A DNA stretch of 34,558 bases, from contig CAYVGO010000021.1 of assembly GCA_964450725.1 (NCBI GenBank), positions 1 through 34,558 of the forward strand, written 5' to 3'. The notes beneath the pieces were generated by a model. That model did not search any database. It saw nothing but the letters and a program-made list of their open reading frames with translations, and had not been told where the DNA came from. This stretch comes from CAYVGO01 sp964450725 (GTDB lineage Bacteria > Bacteroidota > Bacteroidia > Bacteroidales > UBA932). Numbering within the stretch: position 1 is the stretch's first letter; every line of letters begins with the position of its first letter. The translations under genes and the position numbers were made by a program. Below, in pieces: positions 1-7,278 of this stretch.

Positions 1-648
1 AAAGGAATAGTCAACTTTGCCAAGAGTTTACCCGATGCCACACAAAACTTACTTAGAGGAAATAAAAGTTTAAGGGATGCATTAACTGCCCAATACATCA
101 AATGGAAAGAACTTACTGCAAATTTAGATAATTTTACACCCGCAGAAAAAGAACTGATTGCCAAACAAGAGCAGGTGCGGAGAATGTTAGGGGTGGTGGA
201 AAATGCAGGGATTAAGTCAATTGACAACATCATAGACGAGGCTACAATTACTCTACTAAGCAAAGAAATTAAATATTTGCCAGGACCTCAACTACCGCAA
301 AAAGTAGCAGAGACTTTTGATAATCTTCTTTATGTAAATAGAAAATTGGTATCTAATGAAAAATTTTATAAATATCATGGTATAGATAATCGTACAGGTA
401 AAAAATATGCTTGGTACACCAATAAAAAATATACTACAGAATTAGAATTAAGGCAAAAATTGGCAATAAGAGAAGATTGGGATATTAAAATTGAATATAT
501 TACAGAGTTTGATGTGCCATCGGGCACTTGGGTGAGTGAAGGGAAAGCGGCATCACAAGGCGTTGGTTACCCGGGTCAAGATTATCAAGTCGTTATTCTA
601 AACACGCCTACTTCGTGGATTATAAGAACGGATAAAGCTTTTAAATGA
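1..648 (+). CDS. Polymorphic toxin cassette A, 5' end outside window
   Basis: The frame is open from base 1, so the gene begins before the window. The first ~58 codons are the shared cassette block (KGIVNFAKSLPDATQ...), ending at the junction motif VRRMLGVVE; the block recurs at 898, 2296 and 4849. The unique C-terminal domain (~150 aa) contains KYHGIDNRTGKKY, LRQKLAIREDWD, FDVPSGTWVSEGKAASQG and GYPGQDYQVVI. The late G-x-AA-x-Q...GYPG...Q pattern resembles C-terminal toxin domains of Rhs/contact-dependent proteins with an ADP-ribosyltransferase-like or TNT-like fold, but that activity is inference. The gene ends 4 nt before a small partner gene. The last 20 codons are echoed by a stub at 1992-2054, so a second allele of this toxin once existed here. 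Confidence 0.75.
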   Translation, partial: KGIVNFAKSLPDATQNLLRGNKSLRDALTAQYIKWKELTANLDNFTPAEKELIAKQEQVRRMLGVVENAGIKSIDNIIDEATITLLSKEIKYLPGPQLPQKVAETFDNLLYVNRKLVSNEKFYKYHGIDNRTGKKYAWYTNKKYTTELELRQKLAIREDWDIKIEYITEFDVPSGTWVSEGKAASQGVGYPGQDYQVVILNTPTSWIIRTDKAFK

Positions 649-652
649 ATAT

Positions 653-898
653 ATGGAAGAAAATTTAATTAATAAAATATTATCTCTAGTATACATACTT
701 AGAGAACGAGATCAAAAGTCCTTTGTTTTTTTTGAAAATATATTGAAAGAATTACGAAACGGAAATGTTAATAAAGCTTTAGATACTTTATTACCTTGCT
801 ATGTAATTGTTCAATATGCTAATTTTAATTCAATGGAAGAAAAAATACTAAGTGAAATTTTAGATATTGCTAACGAAATTAAAAATCAGTTATCTTAA
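653..898 (+). CDS. Putative immunity protein A1 (81 aa)
   Basis: Small acidic, probably helical cytoplasmic protein without a signal peptide. It starts 4 nt after toxin A and its stop overlaps the next toxin start (TAATG). I do not recognise a named family. Its paralogue at 2054-2299 is also exactly 81 aa and shares SFVFFE near residue 23, QY-x-NF near residue 54 and the ending IKN-x-LS. Both copies lie directly behind the same toxin tail sequence, which is the main argument that this protein neutralises toxin A. Role is inferred from position and co-duplication. Confidence 0.65.
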   Translation: MEENLINKILSLVYILRERDQKSFVFFENILKELRNGNVNKALDTLLPCYVIVQYANFNSMEEKILSEILDIANEIKNQLS

Positions 899-1701
899 TG
901 AAGTTCTTACTCCACGCATCACTTTTTCTTTTCATATGGTTTAGTAACCATATAGGTATCAGTATCGAGAAATATATTAAATATGAAAATGTAGTAGTAG
1001 ATACTGTGGTGAATCATGCTGACGTAAGTTCAAAAATGAAGGGTTGCGTAGATATTTACAACGGGGCTATGGGGTTGATTGGGGTTTACCATGTGGGGAA
1101 AGGAATAGTCAACTTTGCCAAGAGTTTACCCGATGCCACACAAAACTTACTTCGAGGAAATAAAAGTCTGAAGGATATATTCACTGCCCAATACATCAAA
1201 TGGAAAGAATTCACTGCAAATTTAGATAATTTTACACCCGTAGAAAAAGAACTGCTTGCCAAACAGGAGCAGGTGTGGAGAATGTTGGGGGTAGCAGAAG
1301 ATACTAAAAATATAGTAAGAAAATTTACCTTACAGCAAATAGATGAATATGTTGCGTTAGCAACCAAACAAAATGACAAAACAAAGGTCATGTTAGGAAT
1401 GTGGGACGGAGGCGGAGTTAACTCATATATTTCAAAAGCGGAGAAATCACATACTTATTTTCATTTGGGGGATAAATGGAGTGAACTTTATAACTTTGTC
1501 AATAAAAATGATGACGAAATATGGCGAATTAATAAAGAGTTTATTGATAGACAGAAAATTGCAGGAAAAGAATTTTGGTTTTCACATGATCCATATAGTC
1601 CTAAAAATGATCAATACTTTGCAAGAGAAGTAAACTACCTAATTGATTTGGGTGTAAAAGATTTTCAAAAAGTTGGAGATTTGTGGAGAGCAGTATGGTA
1701 A
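898..1701 (+). CDS. Polymorphic toxin cassette B (267 aa, complete)
   Basis: This is a complete example of the cassette design. Residues 1-22 form a hydrophobic signal-like segment (MKFLLHASLFLFIWFSN). Residues ~23-60 are a leader (IEKYIKYENVVVDTVVNH). The shared block runs from about residue 52 (DIYNGAMGLIGVYHVGKG) to the junction motif VWRMLGVAE near residue 136. The unique C-terminal ~130 aa carries KVMLGMWDGGGVNSYI, IWRINKEFIDRQ, GKEFWFSHDP and FAREVNYLIDLG. I recall similar domains (LG...SY...A...W..N..FLD....GK..) at the ends of secreted polymorphic toxins, but their activity is unknown to me. The start overlaps the ImmA1 stop by one base; the stop overlaps the next gene. Bases 1052-1240 match 4849-5037 exactly. 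Confidence 0.75.
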   Translation: MKFLLHASLFLFIWFSNHIGISIEKYIKYENVVVDTVVNHADVSSKMKGCVDIYNGAMGLIGVYHVGKGIVNFAKSLPDATQNLLRGNKSLKDIFTAQYIKWKEFTANLDNFTPVEKELLAKQEQVWRMLGVAEDTKNIVRKFTLQQIDEYVALATKQNDKTKVMLGMWDGGGVNSYISKAEKSHTYFHLGDKWSELYNFVNKNDDEIWRINKEFIDRQKIAGKEFWFSHDPYSPKNDQYFAREVNYLIDLGVKDFQKVGDLWRAVW

Positions 1702-1988
1702 ATCAAAACATTGAACTAATAAAAGATTATTTTTTCAAACACTTACCAATGTTTGAAGTTGAAAAAGAGGCATTCCAAGTACCATTTTGGTATATATCGC
1801 TTAGATTTAATGAAATTAGAATAATAATAGATGGAGATATTGGCTTTGCAATAGTTATAGAATTATATAATTCAAAATATGATTTATGGCAGCATGATAA
1901 AAGCATTATTGATAAGATGAAAACTACCAATGATAATATTTTATACCAATTATCTGTATTGAAATCATTTTTAGATGGTATTCTATAA
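1695..1988 (+). CDS. Putative immunity protein B (97 aa)
   Basis: Small acidic protein without a signal peptide, overlapping the end of toxin B by 7 nt. The ATG at 1695 is preferred over an in-frame GTG at 1683 because GGAGAG (1686-1691 region) sits just upstream as a ribosome binding site. Visible features are PFWYISLRFNEIRIIIDGD and an amphipathic C-terminus. No family recognised. Position directly behind toxin B is the basis for calling it immunity. In the same frame, immediately after its TAA, lies the tail stub of a toxin A relative, so this toxin/immunity pair appears to have been placed in front of an older immunity gene. Confidence 0.6.
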   Translation: MVNQNIELIKDYFFKHLPMFEVEKEAFQVPFWYISLRFNEIRIIIDGDIGFAIVIELYNSKYDLWQHDKSIIDKMKTTNDNILYQLSVLKSFLDGIL

Positions 1989-1991
1989 TCC

Positions 1992-2054
1992 CAAGTTGCT
2001 ATTGCAAATACTCCTAACTCATGGATTATACAAACAGAAAACGCATTTACATAA
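1992..2054 (+). pseudogene. 3' tail stub of a second toxin A gene
   Basis: Reading 1992-2054 gives QVAIANTPNSWIIQTENAFT then TAA. The end of toxin A (about 586-648) reads QVVILNTPTSWIIRTDKAFK then TGA, so 13-14 of 20 positions match and both stop at the same point. The stub has no start codon and follows the ImmB stop in frame. Its TAA overlaps the ATG of ImmA2 (TAATG), the same tight coupling seen in intact cassettes. It is best read as the leftover end of a replaced toxin. Confidence 0.8.
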
Positions 2055-2299
2055 TGACTGAACAACTTAAAATAAAATTACAGCAACTTGTGGAATTGCT
2101 AAAAAAGAACAATAATGGTTCATTTGTTTTTTTTGAAAAAATTATACGAAAAATGGATGAAGGTGATCAAGAGTATATAGAGTTAATTTTAGGCTCCATT
2201 ACAATTATTCAATATGGAAACTTCAGCCATAAAGAAGAAGAATTATTTAGGGAAATTTGGTATATTACAAACAATATTAAAAATAAATTGTCTCAATGA
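2054..2299 (+). CDS. Putative immunity protein A2 (81 aa), paralogue of A1
   Basis: Starts at the ATG inside TAATG; a longer start at 2021 (TGG-overlapping frame, giving 92 aa) would run through the toxin tail stub in another frame and is unlikely. The protein is 81 aa like ImmA1 and shares SFVFFE, a Gly-containing central turn, I-x-QYGNF, EE-x4-EI and the end IKNKLS; identity is roughly one third by eye. Its own toxin is now only a 20-codon stub. The stop overlaps the next toxin start (ATGA at 2296). Likely an orphan immunity gene kept after toxin loss. Confidence 0.65.
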   Translation: MTEQLKIKLQQLVELLKKNNNGSFVFFEKIIRKMDEGDQEYIELILGSITIIQYGNFSHKEEELFREIWYITNNIKNKLSQ

Positions 2300-3255
2300 A
2301 GTTCTTACTCCACGCATCACTTTTGTTTTTCATATGGTTTAGTAACCATCCGAGTATCAGCGTTGAAAGATATATCAAGTATGAAAACGCAGTAGTAAAT
2401 ACTGCGGTAAATCATGCTGACGTAAGTTCAAAAATGAAGGGTTGCGTAGATATTTACAACGGGGCTATGGGGTTGATTGGGGTTTACCATGTGGGGAAAG
2501 GAGTGGTTAATTTTGCGACAAAACTTACTGAAAGCACAAAAGATGTTCTTCGACAAAACCAAAGTTTACAAGCCATTATCAAATCTAAATATTTGGACTG
2601 GCAGGCAGAAATAGCCAAGTTGGGAGACCTGACTCCCGAGGAACTTAAACTCAAACAGCAGCAAGAGCAAGTATGGAGAATATTGGGAGTGGCGGAGAAA
2701 TCTATCAAAACAACATTCGATGATGCACTTTTAAATGCTGCAAAATCTTTTGATGACAATGCCTTAGATATTGCAAGCGTAGGTTTTCAAAACTGGAAAA
2801 TTTTTCAAAACAGGGTAGCAGAACAATTACAAATTTTGCATCCCGGCAAGAAAATAGGAAATCAAATTACATTAGATGTAACTTATATTGAAAACGGAAT
2901 TACAAAAACAAAGACTATTATACCCGACAACTTAATACAAATTGAAGTAAACGGAGTAAAAAAATATAAGGTAATCGATGCCAAGACCTCACAGACTGAT
3001 TTGGTAAATAAAGTAGACCTTACAAGCACTTGTACACCCAACCAGCAAGTCATATACAAAATGATTGATGGTGATGCTACGGCAGGGACAATTGTAAAAG
3101 TGGAAATGAGAGGAAAGCAAGCGACAGATGCCTTCGGATTTGACGATTTTGTAGATGGTAAACGTAAAATTCACCTTGAAACAGGAGTTGAATTTTGGGT
3201 AAATGCCTCTCCATTAGATTTTGCACAATATTTAATAAGAAAACGAATAAAATAA
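2296..3255 (+). CDS. Polymorphic toxin cassette C, PD-(D/E)XK nuclease-like (319 aa)
   Basis: Same leader and shared block as cassette B at the N-terminus: signal-like residues 1-20, then YNGAMGLIGVYHVGKG. Bases 2410-2502 equal 1012-1104. After that the block diverges more (ATKLTESTKDVLRQN) but returns to VWRILGVAE near residue 132. The C-terminal domain carries IPDNLIQIEV with Asp211, followed after a beta-strand-like stretch by KVIDAKTS with Asp228 and Lys230. The spacing and D...D-x-K layout, followed by TPNQQVIY, is what PD-(D/E)XK restriction-endonuclease-fold toxins show. DNase or RNase activity is inferred. ImmC1 follows after 7 nt. The last ~23 codons are echoed by a stub at 3964-4032. 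Confidence 0.72.
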   Translation: MKFLLHASLLFFIWFSNHPSISVERYIKYENAVVNTAVNHADVSSKMKGCVDIYNGAMGLIGVYHVGKGVVNFATKLTESTKDVLRQNQSLQAIIKSKYLDWQAEIAKLGDLTPEELKLKQQQEQVWRILGVAEKSIKTTFDDALLNAAKSFDDNALDIASVGFQNWKIFQNRVAEQLQILHPGKKIGNQITLDVTYIENGITKTKTIIPDNLIQIEVNGVKKYKVIDAKTSQTDLVNKVDLTSTCTPNQQVIYKMIDGDATAGTIVKVEMRGKQATDAFGFDDFVDGKRKIHLETGVEFWVNASPLDFAQYLIRKRIK

Positions 3256-3262
3256 AAAAATT

Positions 3263-3943
3263 ATGAATTACAGTGAGGTGAAAAAAGAACTCAAAAAGGA
3301 GTTTGAAAAATTTTTAAAGCCTATTGGATACAAATCTAAAATGTGTCATCAGGGTTGCGAATTTTCTTTGATTAATGATATTTACTTTTTTAGAATTGGT
3401 TTTGGAGTGGCAAATTATATAGACGAGTTTAAAACATCATGCTCTGTAGGACTTGGTGTTCTTCCAATTCAGAAAGTGTCATTTGTCATTGTAGAAGGAA
3501 CGACAATCATTCCCAATGATTATGGAAGCACTTTGGGGGTTAGAATTGCTGATTATTTTGGAGAAGTAAATTATAATTATAAAATTAGAACCCAAGAAGA
3601 TATAATAGCATGGGGTAAAATAGTGAAAAAATTTTATGAAGAATATGTCGTTCCTTTTTTTGAAAAATACAATACATTAGATTCTATTGATAAATTGCTC
3701 AATGACCACCCTACTGAAAAAGTAATTTATAGTAGTGATTTAGGTTGGCGAATAATTAAAGGTTTGATTGTGGCCAAACTCAACGTAAATCCTAAATACA
3801 ATGAACTACGAGATTATTATAAAAGTGAAGTAGAAAGTAAATTTAAGGGATATTTTATGTATGATACGTGTATGAAAGTAATTTCTTTTTTAGATAATCA
3901 CAGTCAAGAGGAAGTATTAAAAATAGCAGAGGGTCAATGGTGA
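3263..3943 (+). CDS. Putative immunity protein C1 (226 aa)
   Basis: Cytoplasmic protein rich in charged residues, starting 7 nt after toxin C. It begins MNYSEVKKELKKEFEKFLKP and has no signal peptide. Its N-terminal half resembles small immunity-like proteins of the DUF4304 type in overall look, but I would not assign it. The C-terminal half is almost identical to the paralogue at 4036: bases 3620-3831 and 4375-4586 match over 212 nt, while the N-terminal halves differ at many positions. A divergent first half with a converted second half suggests that specificity towards the toxin lies in the N-terminal half. Confidence 0.65.
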   Translation: MNYSEVKKELKKEFEKFLKPIGYKSKMCHQGCEFSLINDIYFFRIGFGVANYIDEFKTSCSVGLGVLPIQKVSFVIVEGTTIIPNDYGSTLGVRIADYFGEVNYNYKIRTQEDIIAWGKIVKKFYEEYVVPFFEKYNTLDSIDKLLNDHPTEKVIYSSDLGWRIIKGLIVAKLNVNPKYNELRDYYKSEVESKFKGYFMYDTCMKVISFLDNHSQEEVLKIAEGQW

Positions 3944-3963
3944 GATTATTATACATACCAAAT

Positions 3964-4032
3964 GTAGAGTTTTGGGTAAATACATCGCCAACAGATTTTA
4001 CGCAATATTTAATAAGAACAAGAATAAACTAA
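3964..4032 (+). pseudogene. 3' tail stub of a second toxin C gene
   Basis: Bases 3964-4032 read VEFWVNTSPTDFTQYLIRTR and then I-N-stop. Toxin C ends VEFWVNASPLDFAQYLIRKR, then I-K-stop, so about 18 of 22 residues match and both stop at the same place. The stub has no start of its own, lies 20 nt after the ImmC1 stop and ends 3 nt before ImmC2. It is the second case in this array of a duplicated immunity gene carrying the tail of its lost toxin. Confidence 0.85.
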
Positions 4033-4035
4033 ATT

Positions 4036-4695
4036 ATGAATTATAGAGAAGTGAAAAAAGAACTCAAAAAAGAGTTTGAAAGTTTTTTAAAGCCCATTGG
4101 TTATAAATCTAAGACGAGTAATCAAGGGTGTAGATTTTTGTTAAAGAATGAGTCCTCTCAATTTATTTTAGGTTATGCCATTACGAATTATATTGATGAG
4201 TTTTATATTGGATGTTATATCCAAATTGAAATAAAAACGATTGAAAAAATAAGAGAATTATTGTATAATGACGAGGGTGGATATGCTATAGGTGCCAATA
4301 TAGATAGTTATTTTAATGAACTGAATTATAGTTATAAGATTACAACCCAAGAAGATATTATAGAATGGGGCAAGATAGTGAAAAAATTTTATGAAGAATA
4401 TGTCGTTCCTTTTTTTGAAAAATACAATACATTAGATTCTATTGATAAATTGCTCAATGACCACCCTACTGAAAAAGTAATTTATAGTAGTGATTTAGGT
4501 TGGCGAATAATTAAAGGTTTGATTGTGGCCAAACTCAACGTAAATCCTAAATACAATGAACTACGAGATTATTATAAAAGTGAAGTCGAAAGTAAATTTC
4601 AGGGATATTTTATGTATGAAAAATGTATGAAGATAATTTTGTTTTTAGATAGTCACAGTCAAGAGGAATTATTAAAAATATCGGAAATGGAATAA
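4036..4695 (+). CDS. Putative immunity protein C2 (219 aa), paralogue of C1
   Basis: Begins MNYREVKKELKKEFESFLKP. The first ~110 residues are clearly related to ImmC1 but diverged; from the codons around 4375 the two genes are identical for 212 nt and then diverge again near the end (KGYFMYDTCMK versus QGYFMYEKCMK). The toxin that belonged with it survives only as the stub at 3964-4032. A cell keeping this gene may resist a related strain carrying the lost toxin C allele. Function is inferred from context. Confidence 0.65.
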   Translation: MNYREVKKELKKEFESFLKPIGYKSKTSNQGCRFLLKNESSQFILGYAITNYIDEFYIGCYIQIEIKTIEKIRELLYNDEGGYAIGANIDSYFNELNYSYKITTQEDIIEWGKIVKKFYEEYVVPFFEKYNTLDSIDKLLNDHPTEKVIYSSDLGWRIIKGLIVAKLNVNPKYNELRDYYKSEVESKFQGYFMYEKCMKIILFLDSHSQEELLKISEME

Positions 4696-5321
4696 TGATA
4701 TTTCTACTGAATTTAGATTGCGATACAGCATAGCGACCAAAATTCTGGGTAAAACGGGTATGGGCATTGGCAGAAGTTGCGGGAGCGGTGGGAAATATTG
4801 TGGTAAACACACAAACTATTACCAACCCTCAAATACAACAAGTTGTCAATATTTACAACGGGGCTATGGGGTTGATTGGGGTTTACCATGTGGGGAAAGG
4901 AATAGTCAACTTTGCCAAGAGTTTACCCGATGCCACACAAAACTTACTTCGAGGAAATAAAAGTCTGAAGGATATATTCACTGCCCAATACATCAAATGG
5001 AAAGAATTCACTGCAAATTTAGATAATTTTACACCCGCAGAAAAAGAACTGATTGCCAAACAGGAACAGGTGTGGAGAATGTTGGGAGTGGCGGAGAATA
5101 CAGAAAGAAATAGGCTTATTAAAAATATTGATGATTTTAAATCAACCATTGCAAACGGCGAAAATGTTTTTTATGTTGGTAACCATTCTGATATTATACC
5201 TAGACCTACAGGAGTTCAATCTCACCATGGAATAAATACAGTATGGATGGAGGCTACATATTCAAATTATTCAGTGAATAATGCTCCGTCAGTATATATG
5301 CTCAATAATCCAAACTAGTAC

Positions 5322-6616
5322 TGGTGCGTTAAGTTTTTAGTCAAATAAATTAGGTTGTTCTTTGACATTTTGATTTGAATTAATTTCGGTAAGGAGTTCG
5401 ACGATAGGTGTTTTGTCGAAGGCGGAGATGCTTAAAATCTGCATAACTTCGTAAACTGACAGTTTGCTACGGAGTTGAGCTTTGATGTAAGCGACTATCA
5501 AATAGGCACATAATGCGACCCAGATATGTATATGTACTGCATTTTTAGAGTATCCCCATAGCCGTTTTATGGTCAAGTTTTGTTTAATCCACTTGAAAAA
5601 GGTTTCTATCTGCCAGCGATTTTTGTAGATATAAGCCACATCCAATGCCAATAGCTCAAAGTTGTTGGTAATGAAGGTGAGCAAAATATCCTTTTCTATA
5701 TCCCTATACACAACCATTCGCAGTGGAATAGGATATAGTTTTGCAGACTTAACTCCCTTTAAAACAATGGTTTGGTCGCTGACGAGTCCTGTGCGTTCAT
5801 CTATGTTGTAGTTCGTTTCGATAATCTCAAAGACCATATTGTCTTTAGCTCTGGTTACGAAGAACGCTTCGGCTTGCTCCATTTCATATAAGGCTGCAAA
5901 ATCAACATAAGCCTTGTCCATCACATAAATAGCATCTTTTTCGAGTGGCATAAAGTCCAAAACATTGCTGTCGTGATACTTGCCGTGAGAGAGATGGATA
6001 AATGTTGGTATACTACCACGCAAGTCCAACAAAGTATGCACTTTAACCGCTCCACGTGAGTATTTACCAAAAGCCCAAGTAAATAACTTGATACTCAGTG
6101 ATATTGTTGTTGAGTCAAGTGCAAAAACTTGATTTTCAGCATAGATGTCTGGTATTGTCTCATCTGCATACAACGGCTGAACTACTGAAATCAGGTATTG
6201 CCCAAAGTCGGCGAAAATCCGCCAATCTCTGCTCTCGTTAGCACGAGAGAGCGAAGAATGAGTTACATTTTGCTTTATGCCAAGATGATAGAGTTTATTT
6301 TTGTGTGCTTTTAGACACAAACAAATATCTCTCAATGAGTTGAGAGAAGTTAGTTGCCCGAACAAAAGTTGAATAAACAGATTTCAACAGTTTAACTCTC
6401 GTGTCCTGTGGTCGCCATTATATCGTTCGACACATTTGTCGAACTCCCAGCGACTTACAAATGTAAGTATCTGAGCAAAAACATATTTACCTGAATTCAT
6501 AGCCTTGCATTAAAAAATGCAAAGTTACTTTTCATTTCAAATCAAAAAGTCAAAGAACGCTTATAAATATATTCATATCAATCAGTTACAATGAAAATTA
6601 AAAAGTTAACGCACCA
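5322..6616 (-). mobile_element. IS4-family insertion sequence (1295 bp)
   Basis: The ends are 18-bp inverted repeats with one mismatch: TGGTGCGTTAAGTTTTTA at 5322-5339 and its counterpart at 6599-6616. CTAGTAC flanks both sides directly (5315-5321 and 6617-6623) and is read as a 7-bp target duplication. The single gene on the minus strand is an IS4-type transposase with a DUF4372-like N-terminus. Its stop codon lies inside the left inverted repeat. A 7-bp hairpin (6505-6511 with 6516-6522, loop of 4) sits just upstream of the transposase ATG, where it could limit translation from read-through transcripts. Confidence 0.85.
5337..6500 (-). pseudogene. IS4-family transposase with in-frame TGA
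   Basis: From the ATG at 6498-6500 the protein starts MNSGKYVFAQILTFVSRWEF, matching the DUF4372 N-terminus of this transposase family. Codon 39 (6384-6386) is TGA, right after ...LNC, where relatives usually have Trp (C-W-N-x-x-L-x-x-x-FGQLT). The frame is otherwise open to the TAA at 5337. The DDE catalytic core is intact downstream: ALDSTTISL, VMDKAYVDF and the Y-(2)-R-(3)-E-(6)-K signature in YKNRWQIETFFKWIKQ. A product could start from TTG at 6363-6365 but would lack the N-terminus. The neighbouring genes use TGA as stop and TGG for Trp, so the codon is a nonsense mutation rather than recoding. Confidence 0.8.
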
Positions 6617-6828
6617 CTAGTACATTTTAATTGAAGATACTTTAATTGGAGATACTGCTTATTCAAAAGTTACTTTTGCTATTATTATTGAGAATTATTT
6701 AGAACCATTTTCTTCAGTGGAGTTTTGGAATTTTGAAGAATTTGACGCTGCAGATGTACCTAAAGTTGTACGAGAAGAATATTATAAACTTTGGAATGAG
6801 TATATAAAAACATTAAATCTTAAATAGT

Positions 6829-7110
6829 ATGAAAAACAGTTTGATCCCTGAAAAGTTACATCATCTAATCCCAATGGTGGAAAGGTGGGGCATTGAAGAT
6901 GATGGTTATAGAGACGAGGTAATTCATAATGCACAAAAAAACGAATTAGAAAATATAGTTAACTCTATTTCAATTGAAGATGCTATAGAATTAGATACAT
7001 GGTTTTGTAATCCATTAGAGTTAAACTCGCCATCAATTGAATATTTAAAGTTTAGTGCATTTTTTATGGCTTTTGAATATGCCAAATTGCTACTAAAAAA
7101 TAATGAATAA
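6829..7110 (+). CDS. Putative immunity protein D (93 aa)
   Basis: Starts 1 nt after the stop of the broken nuclease toxin D. The sequence LIPMVERWGIEDDGYRDEVI followed by ELENIVNSI and a C-terminal SIEYLKFSAFFMAFEYAK matches my recollection of small acidic immunity-like proteins found behind HHG-type nucleases in Bacteroidota and other phyla. It is intact although the toxin is disrupted. This fits the expected order of decay, in which losing immunity first would be lethal. An orphan leader begins 3 nt downstream. Confidence 0.7.
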   Translation: MKNSLIPEKLHHLIPMVERWGIEDDGYRDEVIHNAQKNELENIVNSISIEDAIELDTWFCNPLELNSPSIEYLKFSAFFMAFEYAKLLLKNNE

Positions 7111-7113
7111 TTA

Positions 7114-7278
7114 ATGAAACCTTCACTCTATATATTGCTTCTTATTTTCACGTGCCTTATCGGTTGTAAAAACCAAGACATTGAGAAAAGTATCAAGTAT
7201 GTAAATATGGTGGTAAATCAAACTGTTACCAATCCCCAGTTCGGCTTAATATGCAGTAACCTCGGTTCAGAACGTTAA
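7114..7278 (+). pseudogene. Orphan cassette leader with lipoprotein signal (54 codons)
   Basis: The ORF begins MKPSLYILLLIFTCLIGCKN, a lipoprotein-type signal with lipobox LIGC (Cys18), then IEKSIKYVNMVVNQTVTNPQ. The IEK-x-IKY...VVN part matches the leader of cassettes B and C (IEKYIKYENVVVDTVVNH), and TITNPQ/TVTNPQ matches the leader of cassette D. After TNPQ the frame enters a repeat element (FGLIC...) and stops. It is the start of a further toxin cassette whose shared block and toxin are gone. It suggests that some cassettes carried their own lipoprotein export signal. Confidence 0.6.

Larger units (their letters stand above)
4734..6827 (+). pseudogene. Toxin cassette D, HHG-type nuclease, split by an insertion sequence
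   Basis: The frame opens after a TAG at 4731 and reads FWVKRVWALAEVAGAVGN, a different N-terminal stretch from cassettes B and C with no signal peptide and no ATG; a TTG at 4767 is the only weak start. The shared block follows (4849-5037 identical to 1052-1240) up to VWRMLGVAE. The toxin part has PRPTGVQSHHGINTVWME, with the His-His pair at 5223-5228, as in HNH/HHH-type polymorphic toxin nucleases. An IS lies at 5322-6616. After it, in the same frame, 6624-6827 reads on to FDAADVPKVVREEYYKLWNE and TAG, which resembles the usual end of this nuclease type. The 7-bp repeat at the insertion site itself carries an in-frame TAG (5316-5318). The gene is dead in its present form. Confidence 0.75.

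Noticed and set aside
4718..4960. 80-aa ORF near the start of cassette D
   Set aside because: It lies in another frame of the conserved shared block, whose protein sequence is clearly encoded in the 4734-5318 frame.
6384..6386. TGA read as Trp (alternative genetic code)
   Set aside because: Several core genes in the window end in TGA (for example the RSH and SufC genes) and use TGG for Trp, so the codon is a nonsense mutation.
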